Shown here: positions 1 through 5,485 of the stretch, one piece after another
Layout: the number at the start of each line of letters is the position of its first letter
Numbering within the stretch: the first letter of the stretch is position 1
Source: Deltaproteobacteria bacterium
GTDB taxonomy: Bacteria > Desulfobacterota > BSN033 > UBA1163
DNA length: 9,456 nucleotides
Direction of reading: 5' to 3'
NCBI GenBank assembly: GCA_016875255.1
Contig: VGRU01000142.1
Span: 1-9,456 of the forward strand
Translations under genes and position numbers: made by a program
The notes under the pieces: model-generated
Told to the model about the DNA's origin: nothing
The model's database searches: none
The model's input: only the letters and a program-made list of their open reading frames with translations

Positions 1-392
1 AAAAACCCTGAAAATTGTCTCATGGGGTATGAATTTATTTCATAGTAAGACTTTCACGATGGGTTTGTCACTCTCGAAGTATGAAAATTTACAGGTATTA
101 TGCACATGGACGGTAACTTAATTGTTCTAATGCCCCAGGGGGGCCTGCATGACAATAGCCCAGCGATTCATCGCTGGGAAGAAAATATAATACAACAGTC
201 CCATCGGGACGATTGAATCTGATTTAAGAATTGGCTATTTTCAGCCCCCATTTTCATTCGTCCCTACCGGACTCCTTTCTCATTCAAATCTCCCGATTTT
301 GGGCCTGATTTTCAAAGAGCGTATGTGAAAATTGGTCTCATTTAATCATAGAATAAGAACAAAAGTCAAACATTTTAAAGAGAGGGTTTTAA
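1..392. other. Gene-free left edge
   Basis: I see no coding region here on either strand: reading frames are short and lack a ribosome binding site or recognisable product. The middle (about 132-300) holds the REP-like hairpins listed separately. Positions 1-120 and 300-392 are AT-rich and show nothing I can name. Confidence 0.6.
132..300. repeat. REP-like hairpin cluster
   Basis: Two strong palindromes lie 19 bases apart. The first, at 159-178, has arms CCCAGCGAT and ATCGCTGGG around TC. The second, at 198-210, is GTCCC-ATC-GGGAC. A GC-rich palindromic block (GCCCC..GGGGGGC) lies just upstream at about 132-144. A degenerate inverted copy of the second hairpin and its flank (CGTCCCTACCGGACT) lies near 259-273. 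Paired short hairpins of this kind resemble REP/BIME sequences mobilised by RAYT (TnpA-REP) transposases in many phyla. No such transposase is in the window. Assignment to that class is inference. Confidence 0.5.
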
Positions 393-644
393 CCCCCTCA
401 GTTAAGGGGAGTCACAACATGCCTGATAAAATTTAACTGTACCGATAGGCGGGACATTCTCTCCGAGCCAGAGGCTCTTCCCTCCGGGCCAGGAGTCCCT
501 CTCTCCGAGCCGTAGGCTCTTACGAGCCGGAGGCTGGGGCGGAGCCTGAGCCAGAGGCCTGTCCCGACTATGTTGGAGGCGGGGTTAGACCTGCAGCAGG
601 CCCCGCCTATCGACTTATGGAATGACACCCTTAACTGAGGGGGG
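393..644. mobile_element. MITE-like element with terminal inverted repeats and an internal palindrome array
   Basis: The left end (393-414) and right end (623-644) are inverted copies sharing CCCCCTCAGTTAAGGG and then GTCA, with one indel. A second nested pair, CGATAGGCGGG at 443-453 and its complement at 602-612, makes most of the 252 bp a large imperfect palindrome. The centre holds GAGCC-type palindromes (separate entry). There is no open frame with a plausible product or ribosome binding site and no transposase. I see no clear target-site duplication. It most resembles a non-autonomous element moved by a transposase encoded elsewhere; the family cannot be named from sequence alone. Confidence 0.6.
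461..560. repeat. Array of GAGCC-N3-GGCTC short palindromes
   Basis: Inside the MITE-like element, roughly five units of about 20-26 bp follow one another, each centred on a small palindrome: GAGCCAGAGGCTC, GGGCCAGGAGTCCC, GAGCCGTAGGCTC, GAGCCGGAGGCT, and GAGCCTGAGCCAGAGGCC. The first and third are preceded by CTCTCC. Units differ mainly in the 3-base loop and arm ends, as expected of a hairpin whose arms covary. Units are too short and unspaced for a CRISPR. Confidence 0.55.
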
Positions 645-665
645 TCTCCGGTCAAGAGAAAAACC

Positions 666-693
666 TTGACTTTAAACCTAAAATATTTATAAT
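666..693 (+). promoter_or_regulatory. Sigma-70-type promoter of the XRE/PIN operon
   Basis: TTGACT at 666-671 (-35) is separated by 16 bp from a perfect TATAAT at 688-693 (-10), in an otherwise AT-rich stretch. Transcription would begin near 700, about 110 bases before the ATG of the XRE gene. An inverted pair, ACCTAA (676-681) and TTAGGT (700-705), is centred on the -10 box. A direct repeat AGGTAT occurs at 702-707 and 723-728, 21 bp apart (two helical turns). These are candidate binding sites for autoregulation by the antitoxin; binding is inferred. Confidence 0.65.
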
Positions 694-740
694 ACTCAAT
701 TAGGTATGTTTAATATCATAAAAGGTATCTTCATGCTCTG

Positions 741-763
741 ACAAGGGTTCTCAAAACCCTGTG
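741..763 (+). other. Leader hairpin upstream of the XRE antitoxin gene
   Basis: An inverted repeat (ACAAGGGTT, loop CTCA, AAACCCTGT) with one bulged base lies in the presumed 5' untranslated leader between promoter and start codon. No T-run follows, so it is not a simple terminator. It could be a second operator or an mRNA structure. Confidence 0.35.
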
Positions 764-808
764 TTGAAATTCGATCCCAAGACAAGCATACCAAAGGAGG
801 TTCTTTCG

Positions 809-1303
809 ATGTCATTTGGAAGGAATCTATCGAGATTCAGAAAAGAAAAAGGCTTAACACAGGAAGAACTGGTTAAACAAAGCGGGGTAGCAATCTCTCA
901 AATCAGGCGATATGAAGCGGATAAGTCCTCCCCTACTCTTGAGGTAAGCGCTCGACTGGCCAAGGCTCTTGGAGTTTCCATAGACGAGATGTTTTTTGAC
1001 AAAACCACGGGGATCGCAGCTAACAGGCTCATGGACCGAGAGCTTTTAGAACAGTTCGAGATGATCTCTGCTCTGGACGAAGGGGAAAGACAGGCCGTTA
1101 AAAAAATGCTGGAGGGAATTATTGTGAAACATCAAGTGGAGAAGGTGATGAGACCGAAAACCGAAAAGTCCTGGTCTCAAAGATTCAGAGACATAACGGA
1201 CAAGCTGGCAAAGGGGGTTAAGGACTATCCCCAGGATGAAATCGACAAGGTGATTGATGAGGCAGTTACAACGGTCAGGGCAAAAGGGCGTGCCCGTGCT
1301 TAA
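809..1303 (+). CDS. XRE-family HTH antitoxin with a PIN-toxin-associated C-terminal tail
   Basis: Likely autorepressing antitoxin, 164 residues. Residues 5-60 form a Cro/C1-type helix-turn-helix (LSRFRKEKGLTQEEL, then SQIRRYEADKSSPTLE and LAKALGVSIDEMF), a DNA-binding domain. Residues 75-115 are a helical segment (LMDRELLEQFEMISALDEGE) common after such HTH domains. The last part (118-164: SWSQRFRDITDKLAKG, then EIDKVIDEAVTTVRAKGRA) resembles the basic tails by which antitoxins cap PIN nucleases. I start at ATG 809 because AAAGGAGG lies seven bases upstream; an in-frame GTG at 761 has no ribosome binding site. The gene overlaps the PIN toxin gene by 14 bases, a typical coupled antitoxin-toxin layout. 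HTH is certain; antitoxin role is inferred from context and tail. Confidence 0.85.
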   Translation: MSFGRNLSRFRKEKGLTQEELVKQSGVAISQIRRYEADKSSPTLEVSARLAKALGVSIDEMFFDKTTGIAANRLMDRELLEQFEMISALDEGERQAVKKMLEGIIVKHQVEKVMRPKTEKSWSQRFRDITDKLAKGVKDYPQDEIDKVIDEAVTTVRAKGRARA

Positions 1304-1721
1304 GGCGGTCATCGATACCAGCGTGATGGTCAGTGTGGCGTTTCCAAGAGGGGAATTGGCCAGAGAGCTCAGGGACATGATTGCAGATGGGGCGTTCACG
1401 CTGGCAACATCGAAGGAGATTATGGCAGAGCTCTATCGGGTGCTGCATTATCCCCGGATCCTGGAACAGTTTAAACCTTCAAAAGAGGATATCGATGAGT
1501 TTACCGGTTTGGTTATTGAGAAGGCTTTTTTCACCGAAGGCCGCTACAGTCTTCATAAGATCAAGGAGGACCCATCGGACAACATATTCCTTGCATGTGC
1601 CATGGAGGCCAAAGTCGCCTTCATCGTCTCCAGAGATCCCCACCTGAGAAACCTCAAACAGTTCCATGGAATCAAGATCATCGATGTGAAAGAATTTGTG
1701 GGAATGGTAAGGAAAAAATAA
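1290..1721 (+). CDS. PIN-domain toxin (putative toxin, PIN family)
   Basis: A 143-residue single-domain PIN protein, the fold of Mg-dependent RNases such as VapC; proteins like this usually cleave RNA when free of antitoxin. The acidic active-site set is visible: D9 in VIDTSVMVS, E47 in SKEIMAELYRVL, D97 in DPSDNIFLACA and D116 in IVSRDPHLRNL. It matches the COG1569-like branch ('putative toxin-antitoxin system toxin component, PIN family'), including the final HGIKIIDVKEF strand. I choose GTG 1290 as start, giving a 14-base overlap with the upstream gene; GTG 1296 is equally possible. Translation is probably coupled to the antitoxin. No terminator is evident downstream; the converging lipoprotein gene ends 86 bases away. 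RNA target unknown. Confidence 0.85.
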   Translation: MPVLKAVIDTSVMVSVAFPRGELARELRDMIADGAFTLATSKEIMAELYRVLHYPRILEQFKPSKEDIDEFTGLVIEKAFFTEGRYSLHKIKEDPSDNIFLACAMEAKVAFIVSRDPHLRNLKQFHGIKIIDVKEFVGMVRKK

Positions 1722-1807
1722 GGCAAAACCATCAAACATTGGAGGCGTTCTATTTACCAAAAAAATAACATGTTTTTGAAGGCCTATTCAGAAGTGCAGG
1801 TTTACTA

Positions 1808-2734
1808 TTATGGTTTGAATTCAACATTCAAAAGGTATCGCTGGGCGCTTCTTGCTCCTTCGTTATCAGAGGCTTCAATCTCTATCTGGTGGGTTCCTTT
1901 GTCTTCCTTCCGAATCTCCCAGCGGATGAGTCCAGTATTTTTATCAATCTCCATTCCCTTTGGCCCTGATTTTAAAACGAAGGTCACGGGATCATTGTCA
2001 GGGTCATTTGCTTTGACCTGATAGAGATAGGTTGATTTCTCTACAGAAGTTGGTGGGGATGAAACAATGAGGGGAGGGCTGTTGGATATGATGACTGCAT
2101 CCGATTTTTTGGGAGCGCCAGCCACTTCCCGATCATCCGAAGTCACAATGACAGTAATGGAGTCTCCTTTTTTGAATCGATTTCGTTCCAATATCTCCTT
2201 ACCTTCTTCCGGTATGAGCATCCCGCTCTTTTCCCATTTGTAGGCGTAATAGATAAAATCCCCATCCTGATCAAACCCTTTGACGACCGCCTTTAAATCC
2301 TCGTTTGCAGAAGCAACTTTCGGTTCGATTCTCACTTCCTGAACAATCGGTGGAGAATTAAGGACTTTTACCGGATTTGACAAAAAAGGCTTTCCTTCCA
2401 CCTTGCCATCGGAGGGCGCCACCTTAACTTGTAGGATATCCCCTTTTTTAAAAGTTCCGCTTCTTAGGATATTCTTCTTCTCTCCTACCATCTCTTCATC
2501 GTTTTTAACCCATTGGTAGATGTAGGTGATGGGGTCCTGGTCCGGGTCCTCCCCCTGAACAGTCACGGCAAGGTCTTTTTCCCGCGTGGGATTCTCCGGT
2601 AAAATCGTAGCCGACCTGATTACAGGCGGCGAATTGGTTTTTGATTTAGGCTCTAGCTGATCAGAGCGTCCGCAAGAGAAGATTCCAAGAAGGAGAGGCA
2701 ATATGATAAGGAGGGAAAATAGTTGGATTGCCAT
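1808..2734 (-). CDS. Secreted lipoprotein with three tandem Ig/cadherin-like domains
   Basis: Predicted envelope lipoprotein of 308 residues. Residues 1-20 are a hydrophobic signal peptide ending GIFS-C21, a plausible lipobox. Three beta-sandwich repeats follow at about 35-125, 127-216 and 219-306, each opening with NSPP and each with an Asp-rich turn after about 30 residues (DPDQDP, DQDGDF, DPDNDP), typical of Ca-binding cadherin/PKD-like folds. Domains 1 and 2 share the FKKGD segment; domain 3 is closer to the He_PIG type (GMEIDKNTGLIRW). ATG 2734 is chosen because AGGAGG lies just upstream and the signal peptide begins there; an upstream in-frame start at 2782 would add a charged leader. 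It lies downstream of the response regulator gene with element E1 between. Function unknown; adhesion or surface-assembly role is a guess. Confidence 0.75.
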   Translation of the reverse strand: MAIQLFSLLIILPLLLGIFSCGRSDQLEPKSKTNSPPVIRSATILPENPTREKDLAVTVQGEDPDQDPITYIYQWVKNDEEMVGEKKNILRSGTFKKGDILQVKVAPSDGKVEGKPFLSNPVKVLNSPPIVQEVRIEPKVASANEDLKAVVKGFDQDGDFIYYAYKWEKSGMLIPEEGKEILERNRFKKGDSITVIVTSDDREVAGAPKKSDAVIISNSPPLIVSSPPTSVEKSTYLYQVKANDPDNDPVTFVLKSGPKGMEIDKNTGLIRWEIRKEDKGTHQIEIEASDNEGARSAQRYLLNVEFKP

Positions 2735-2801
2735 TCGTTTCCTCCTATCGATTTTTATACTCCAAAATGGGTCAAATGTCAAAATTAAAACAAAAGGGTA
2801 A

Positions 2802-3048
2802 AGGTTAGAGCAACGAGGCCCATATCGTTTTTAAAAAGGCTACGTCTGTCGTGTTTAATTCTTTAGGGAACCTCTAATAATTCCAAATTCGTCACTCCCG
2901 CCCCGTATCAAGTACGGGATAAACTCCGGCGGGAGTCCAGTCATATCAAGAATATCTGGATTCCGGCTTTCGCCGGAAGGACATTTTTAGAGGTAGTCTT
3001 TACACGTAACCGTAACCGAGTGCCGAAACGGGCTTCGTGACCGTAGCC
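2802..3048 (-). repeat. IVS-like intergenic element E1 (ORF-less copy, carrying a nested insertion)
   Basis: Left arm 2802-2865 (GGTTAGAGCAACGAGGCCC.. then AAAAGGCTACGTCTGTCGT) and right arm 3003-3048 (ACGTAACCGTAACCGAGTG.. then CGAAACGGGCTTCG) match the arms of E2-E5 and are complementary to each other. Without the nested 131-bp insertion and its duplicated site the unit is 110 bp, the size of E4. It fills the gap between the response regulator and the lipoprotein genes. Confidence 0.75.
2866..2996. mobile_element. 131-bp MITE nested in E1 with a 6-bp target duplication
   Basis: TCTTTA occurs at 2860-2865 and again at 2997-3002, directly flanking the insert; joining the flanks restores an E1 unit that aligns with E3. 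The insert ends are inverted: ACCTCTAA at the left and TTAGAGGT at the right. Inside are two GC-rich hairpins: CCCGCC..GGCGGG with an inner CCCGTATCAAGTACGGG, and TTCCGGCTTTCGCCGGAA. These resemble the 'GGATTCCCGC..GCGGGAATGAC' type repeats dispersed in many proteobacterial genomes. No coding capacity. Confidence 0.65.
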
Positions 3049-3073
3049 TTTCAACAACTTATTTTCTTAAAAA

Positions 3074-4447
3074 TCAACTCTCCAGAATCCCGTAATCCTT
3101 TATTTTATAGAGCAATGCCCGGTGGCTGATTTCAAGCAGCTTTGCTGCATGGGTATGGTTTCCCTTGGTCTTTCTTAAAGCCTTCCGGATTAACCCTATC
3201 TCCAACATTCTTGAGGCTTTTTTAACCGAATATTCCTCTTCAGCCATGGAGACCATTGGAACTTCGTTCTGAAAATTCTGAATCTCGAAAGGGAGATTAT
3301 CCAATTCAATTCTTTCTCCATCCGTCAATACCACAGCCCTTTCGATCGTATTTTCCAGCTCCCGCACATTCCCGGACCATTTATAGTTCATCAATAGTTC
3401 GAGGGCCTTTGTGTCCATATCTTTTATATTCTTGTTCAAACCCTGGTTGTGCTTATTGATAAAATGCTGGATGAGAATGGGAATATCTTCTTTTCTTTCG
3501 CGAAGCGGCGGGATGGAAAGGTGAAGAACATTTAAACGGTAGAACAGGTCGTCTCTGAATCGTCCTTCATTGACTTCTCTTGTGAGATCTTTAACCGTTG
3601 CCGCAATGATTCTCACATCGATTTGAATGGATTTCGATTCCCCTACCCTCCTGATTTCTCCATCCTGAAGCACCCGCAGGAGTTTGACCTGAAGTTGAGG
3701 CGGCAACTCCCCGATCTCGTCCAGAAAGATCGTTCCTCCGTCGGCCTCCTCAAAGAGTCCCTTTTTGGTTCGGATGGCATCGGTAAAGGCGCCTTTCACA
3801 TGGCCGAAAAGTTCGCTTTCGAGGAGATTCTCTGGGATGGCTCCGCAATTGACCGGGACGAAGAACATTTTTGACCGGTCGCTATTATAGTGGATCGCTC
3901 TGGCGACCAACTCCTTGCCTGTTCCGCTTTCTCCTGTGATGAGGATGGTCGATTTGTAAGGCGCCACCTTCTTGATGATCTCGAATATCTTGTTCATTTT
4001 ATCGTTTTTGCTGACGATATTTTCAAAGCTGTATTCCCTCTTAACCTCTTTTCGGAGAAGTTCATTCTCTTTTCTAAGCCTTTCCCTCTCCTCCGCCTTT
4101 TTCAGAGTTAGAATAATTTCATCCGGTTTGAATGGTTTTGAGATATAATCATAGGCGCCCGATTTCATGGCTTCGATAGCCGTATCAATGGTCCCAAAAG
4201 CGGACATCATAATAATCGGAGCCTCAACCCCCGTTTTCTTCGATTCCTGTAAGAATTCAAGGCCGTCCATCTGCGGCATCCGGATATCGCAAAGGATGTG
4301 ATCAAACGCCGCACCGGAGATTTTATTCAACCCATCTTCTCCATTGGCCGCGCCCTCTACTTCATATCCCTCTTTTCTTAAAATAACGGTCAATACATTT
4401 CGAAAACTCTCCTCATCATCCACGATGAGAATTCGCCTGGGAATCAT
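3074..4447 (-). CDS. Sigma-54-dependent response regulator (NtrC/PilR/AtoC type)
   Basis: A 457-residue NtrC-family enhancer-binding protein that should activate sigma-54 RNA polymerase after phosphorylation. The receiver domain spans about 1-120: acidic pocket D10/D11, phosphoacceptor D54 in CDIRMP, S82 and K104. The AAA+ domain spans about 140-375: Walker A GESGTGKE (172-179), sigma-54 contact loop GAFTDA (219-224), Walker B GGTIFLDEIG (237-246), arginine-rich RFRDDLFYRLN (296-306), WSGNVRELEN (357-366). A Fis-type HTH ends the protein (about 425-454, GNHTHAAKLLEISHRALLYKI). The loop reads D where GAFTGA has G; this variant seems tolerated in the family. GAGGAGG sits just before the ATG. 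It follows the kinase gene, separated by elements E4, E3 and E2. Cognate pairing is inferred from adjacency. Target promoters are unknown. Confidence 0.93.
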   Translation of the reverse strand: MIPRRILIVDDEESFRNVLTVILRKEGYEVEGAANGEDGLNKISGAAFDHILCDIRMPQMDGLEFLQESKKTGVEAPIIMMSAFGTIDTAIEAMKSGAYDYISKPFKPDEIILTLKKAEERERLRKENELLRKEVKREYSFENIVSKNDKMNKIFEIIKKVAPYKSTILITGESGTGKELVARAIHYNSDRSKMFFVPVNCGAIPENLLESELFGHVKGAFTDAIRTKKGLFEEADGGTIFLDEIGELPPQLQVKLLRVLQDGEIRRVGESKSIQIDVRIIAATVKDLTREVNEGRFRDDLFYRLNVLHLSIPPLRERKEDIPILIQHFINKHNQGLNKNIKDMDTKALELLMNYKWSGNVRELENTIERAVVLTDGERIELDNLPFEIQNFQNEVPMVSMAEEEYSVKKASRMLEIGLIRKALRKTKGNHTHAAKLLEISHRALLYKIKDYGILES

Positions 4448-4733
4448 GAATTCCTCCTCGGTTTTAGGTTACGGCTACGAGGCCCGTTTCGTTAGAAAAA
4501 GGTTACGTTAGTCGTCTTTTAAATTTGCTCCATGCCAATGATAAGTTATAGAGCTGTCTTCCGGATTTATCATATAGATCAATAAGATCTTCACACAACC
4601 TCTTATCCACATTTGCCCCATATAAATCTTTGCATTGTTCTAACCCGACAATCGTTTCGTTACATTCGCCCATCGCATCGTCGAGATATCTTTGAAATCC
4701 ATGTTTCTGGTGTCTTTTGGCATAACCTTCAGC

Positions 4734-5048
4734 CCTCCGGGGTGGAGCCCCGATTTCACCATTCAAGTTATTTGTTTGATATTTTCTTCCAAAGTTTTAA
4801 TAAATCTATTCCTCTTTGTCCCGTGATTCTTTAATTCATGCTCTCGCCATCTTGCCTCATTACGCTTTTCATATACTTCAAATCCCAATAACATCCACGG
4901 TCGAAACTTACGCGTTGACCGAACATCTCCATTATTGTGTCTCCGTAATCTTGAATTTATGTCGTTAGTGTAGCCAAAATAATACCTATTGTTCGCAAAG
5001 CTCTTCAGGACATAAACGTAGAACATCTTTCCCCTCCGGGGCGGAGCC
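4734..5048 (-). mobile_element. 315-bp GIY-YIG cassette bounded by 17-bp direct repeats
   Basis: Comparison with the uninterrupted gene in E5 places the insert between 4733 and 5049. Its edges are near-identical direct repeats, CCCTCCGGGGTGGAGCC (4733-4749) and CCCTCCGGGGCGGAGCC (5032-5048), 16 of 17 bases matching. Each contains a small palindrome (CTCCG..CGGAG). Read on the minus strand, the upstream repeat supplies GGAGGGG as the ribosome binding site of the nuclease gene. No transposase is present. The unit looks like a minimal mobile cassette made of a nuclease gene between two repeats; its mode of movement is inferred. Confidence 0.65.
4763..5026 (-). CDS. Small GIY-YIG nuclease-domain protein
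   Basis: An 87-residue protein consisting of one GIY-YIG domain, the fold of UvrC N-terminus, some homing endonucleases and YhbQ-like proteins. Visible: MFYVYVLKS (first motif), YYFGYTND (YIG motif, 15-22), R26 and H30 in SRLRRHNNG, and E62 in EARWREHELKNHG, the expected metal-binding glutamate. Length is normal for the stand-alone family, so it looks complete. ATG 5026 is chosen over an upstream TTG at 5050 because GGAGGGG lies five bases before it and the domain starts at once. Its TGA overlaps a TTG that opens the 3' half of the disrupted host gene. It is most likely a selfish endonuclease that helps the cassette spread; cleavage activity and site are unknown. Confidence 0.85.
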   Translation of the reverse strand: MFYVYVLKSFANNRYYFGYTNDINSRLRRHNNGDVRSTRKFRPWMLLGFEVYEKRNEARWREHELKNHGTKRNRFIKTLEENIKQIT

Positions 5049-5246
5049 AATTAATCTTGGTATAGCCTTTGTTGACCGTCTTAGTTGACTTTTTAAATCG
5101 TTCTTTTCAAAGTCAGGTATTGTTGGAATAATTCTTGTTATTACTTCAATGCATCCTTGATAGGTACCTTGGTAAACCTCTAAGTCTCGAAAACTTGTTA
5201 TTCTATTCATTTTACGTAACCGATAAACATATAACTCTGGTCTTTC

Positions 5247-5350
5247 GGTTAGGGCAACGAGTCCCGTATCGTAAGTAAAAGGTAACGTTTATAGTCTTTA
5301 AATTCTTTTTACGTAACCGTTGCCGAATGACGAAACGGGCGTCGTCACCG
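5247..5350 (-). repeat. IVS-like intergenic element E3 (ORF-less copy)
   Basis: Left arm GGTTAGGGCAACGAGTCCCG followed by AAAAGGTAACGTTTATAGTC; right arm TTACGTAACCGTTGCCGAAT then GACGAAACGGGCGTCGTCACCG. The arms meet at AAATTCTTT with no gene between. The joint keeps a remnant of the four-helix-bundle 3' end. Weak extra inverted similarity flanks it (ATAACT.. at 5231 and ..AGTTAT at 5356), so the real unit may be slightly longer. Confidence 0.7.
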
Positions 5351-5372
5351 ATTGAAGTTATGACCCGTTATT

Positions 5373-5483
5373 AGGTTACGGTAATGATGCCCGTATCGTT
5401 ATTAAAAGGCAACGTTTATCGTCTTTTAATTATTTATCCGTAACCTTTACCGATTACCGAAACGGGCTTCGTCACCTTAACCG
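5373..5483 (-). repeat. IVS-like intergenic element E4 (ORF-less copy)
   Basis: A 111-bp unit with left arm AGGTTACGGTAATGATGCCC and right arm ending CTTCGTCACCTTAACCG. The arms are joined by CGTCTTTTAATTATTTATCC, in which the last codons of the four-helix-bundle gene are still recognisable on the minus strand (TTAAAAGACGAT). It begins two bases beyond the stop codon of the kinase gene. Confidence 0.75.
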
Positions 5484-5485
5484 CC

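Larger units (their letters stand above)
4503..5210 (-). pseudogene. Four-helix-bundle (23S rRNA IVS-type) protein gene, interrupted
   Basis: The 5' part (5210-5049) encodes MNRITSFRDLEVYQGTYQGC and on to KAIPRLI. The 3' part (4733-4503) encodes AEGYAKRHQKHGFQRYLDD to the end FKRRLT. Together they align over the whole length with the intact 128-residue paralogue in E5, with only scattered conservative changes. The insertion lies exactly between ..AIPRLI and AEGY... It is 315 bp, so the frame is kept, but the cassette brings stop codons: the upstream fragment ends after LCPEELCEQ at 4986. The downstream half stays open from a TTG at 4766 that overlaps the stop of the nuclease gene, so a coupled C-terminal fragment could still be made. 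The family (PF05635/TIGR02436) forms helical bundles related to Avd; its role is unclear. Confidence 0.8.
4466..5223 (-). mobile_element. IVS-like element E2: four-helix-bundle unit interrupted by a GIY-YIG cassette
   Basis: The left arm (4466-4521) matches those of E1, E3, E4 and E5 and runs into the 3' end of a four-helix-bundle gene, as in E5. The right arm starts normally after the gene's start codon (TTTACGTAACCGAT, 5211-5223) and then departs from the family, so this arm is truncated or replaced. E3 begins 23 bases further on and may have arrived by insertion there. The central gene is split by the 4734-5048 cassette. Confidence 0.7.

Noticed and set aside
132..215. tRNA or structured ncRNA at the left edge
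   Set aside because: The hairpins are isolated and no cloverleaf, CCA end or known riboswitch core can be drawn.
461..560. Possible CRISPR array
   Set aside because: Units are 20-26 bp palindromes directly abutting each other; there are no 30-40 bp unique spacers, leader or cas genes.
398..655. Minus-strand 85-residue open frame
   Set aside because: It lies wholly over the inverted-repeat element and palindrome array, and its SER/GSE-rich translation merely reflects the repeats. No ribosome binding site or family resemblance.
1046..1399. Minus-strand 117-residue open frame
   Set aside because: Antisense shadow of the XRE and PIN genes, which have clear families and ribosome binding sites.
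2881..2990. Rho-independent terminator after the response regulator gene
   Set aside because: The GC-rich stems lack a proper T-run, and the segment is explained as a mobile MITE with target duplication.
4503..5210. Two separate small genes on either side of the GIY-YIG gene
   Set aside because: Both parts align end to end with the intact E5 gene, so they are halves of one interrupted gene.
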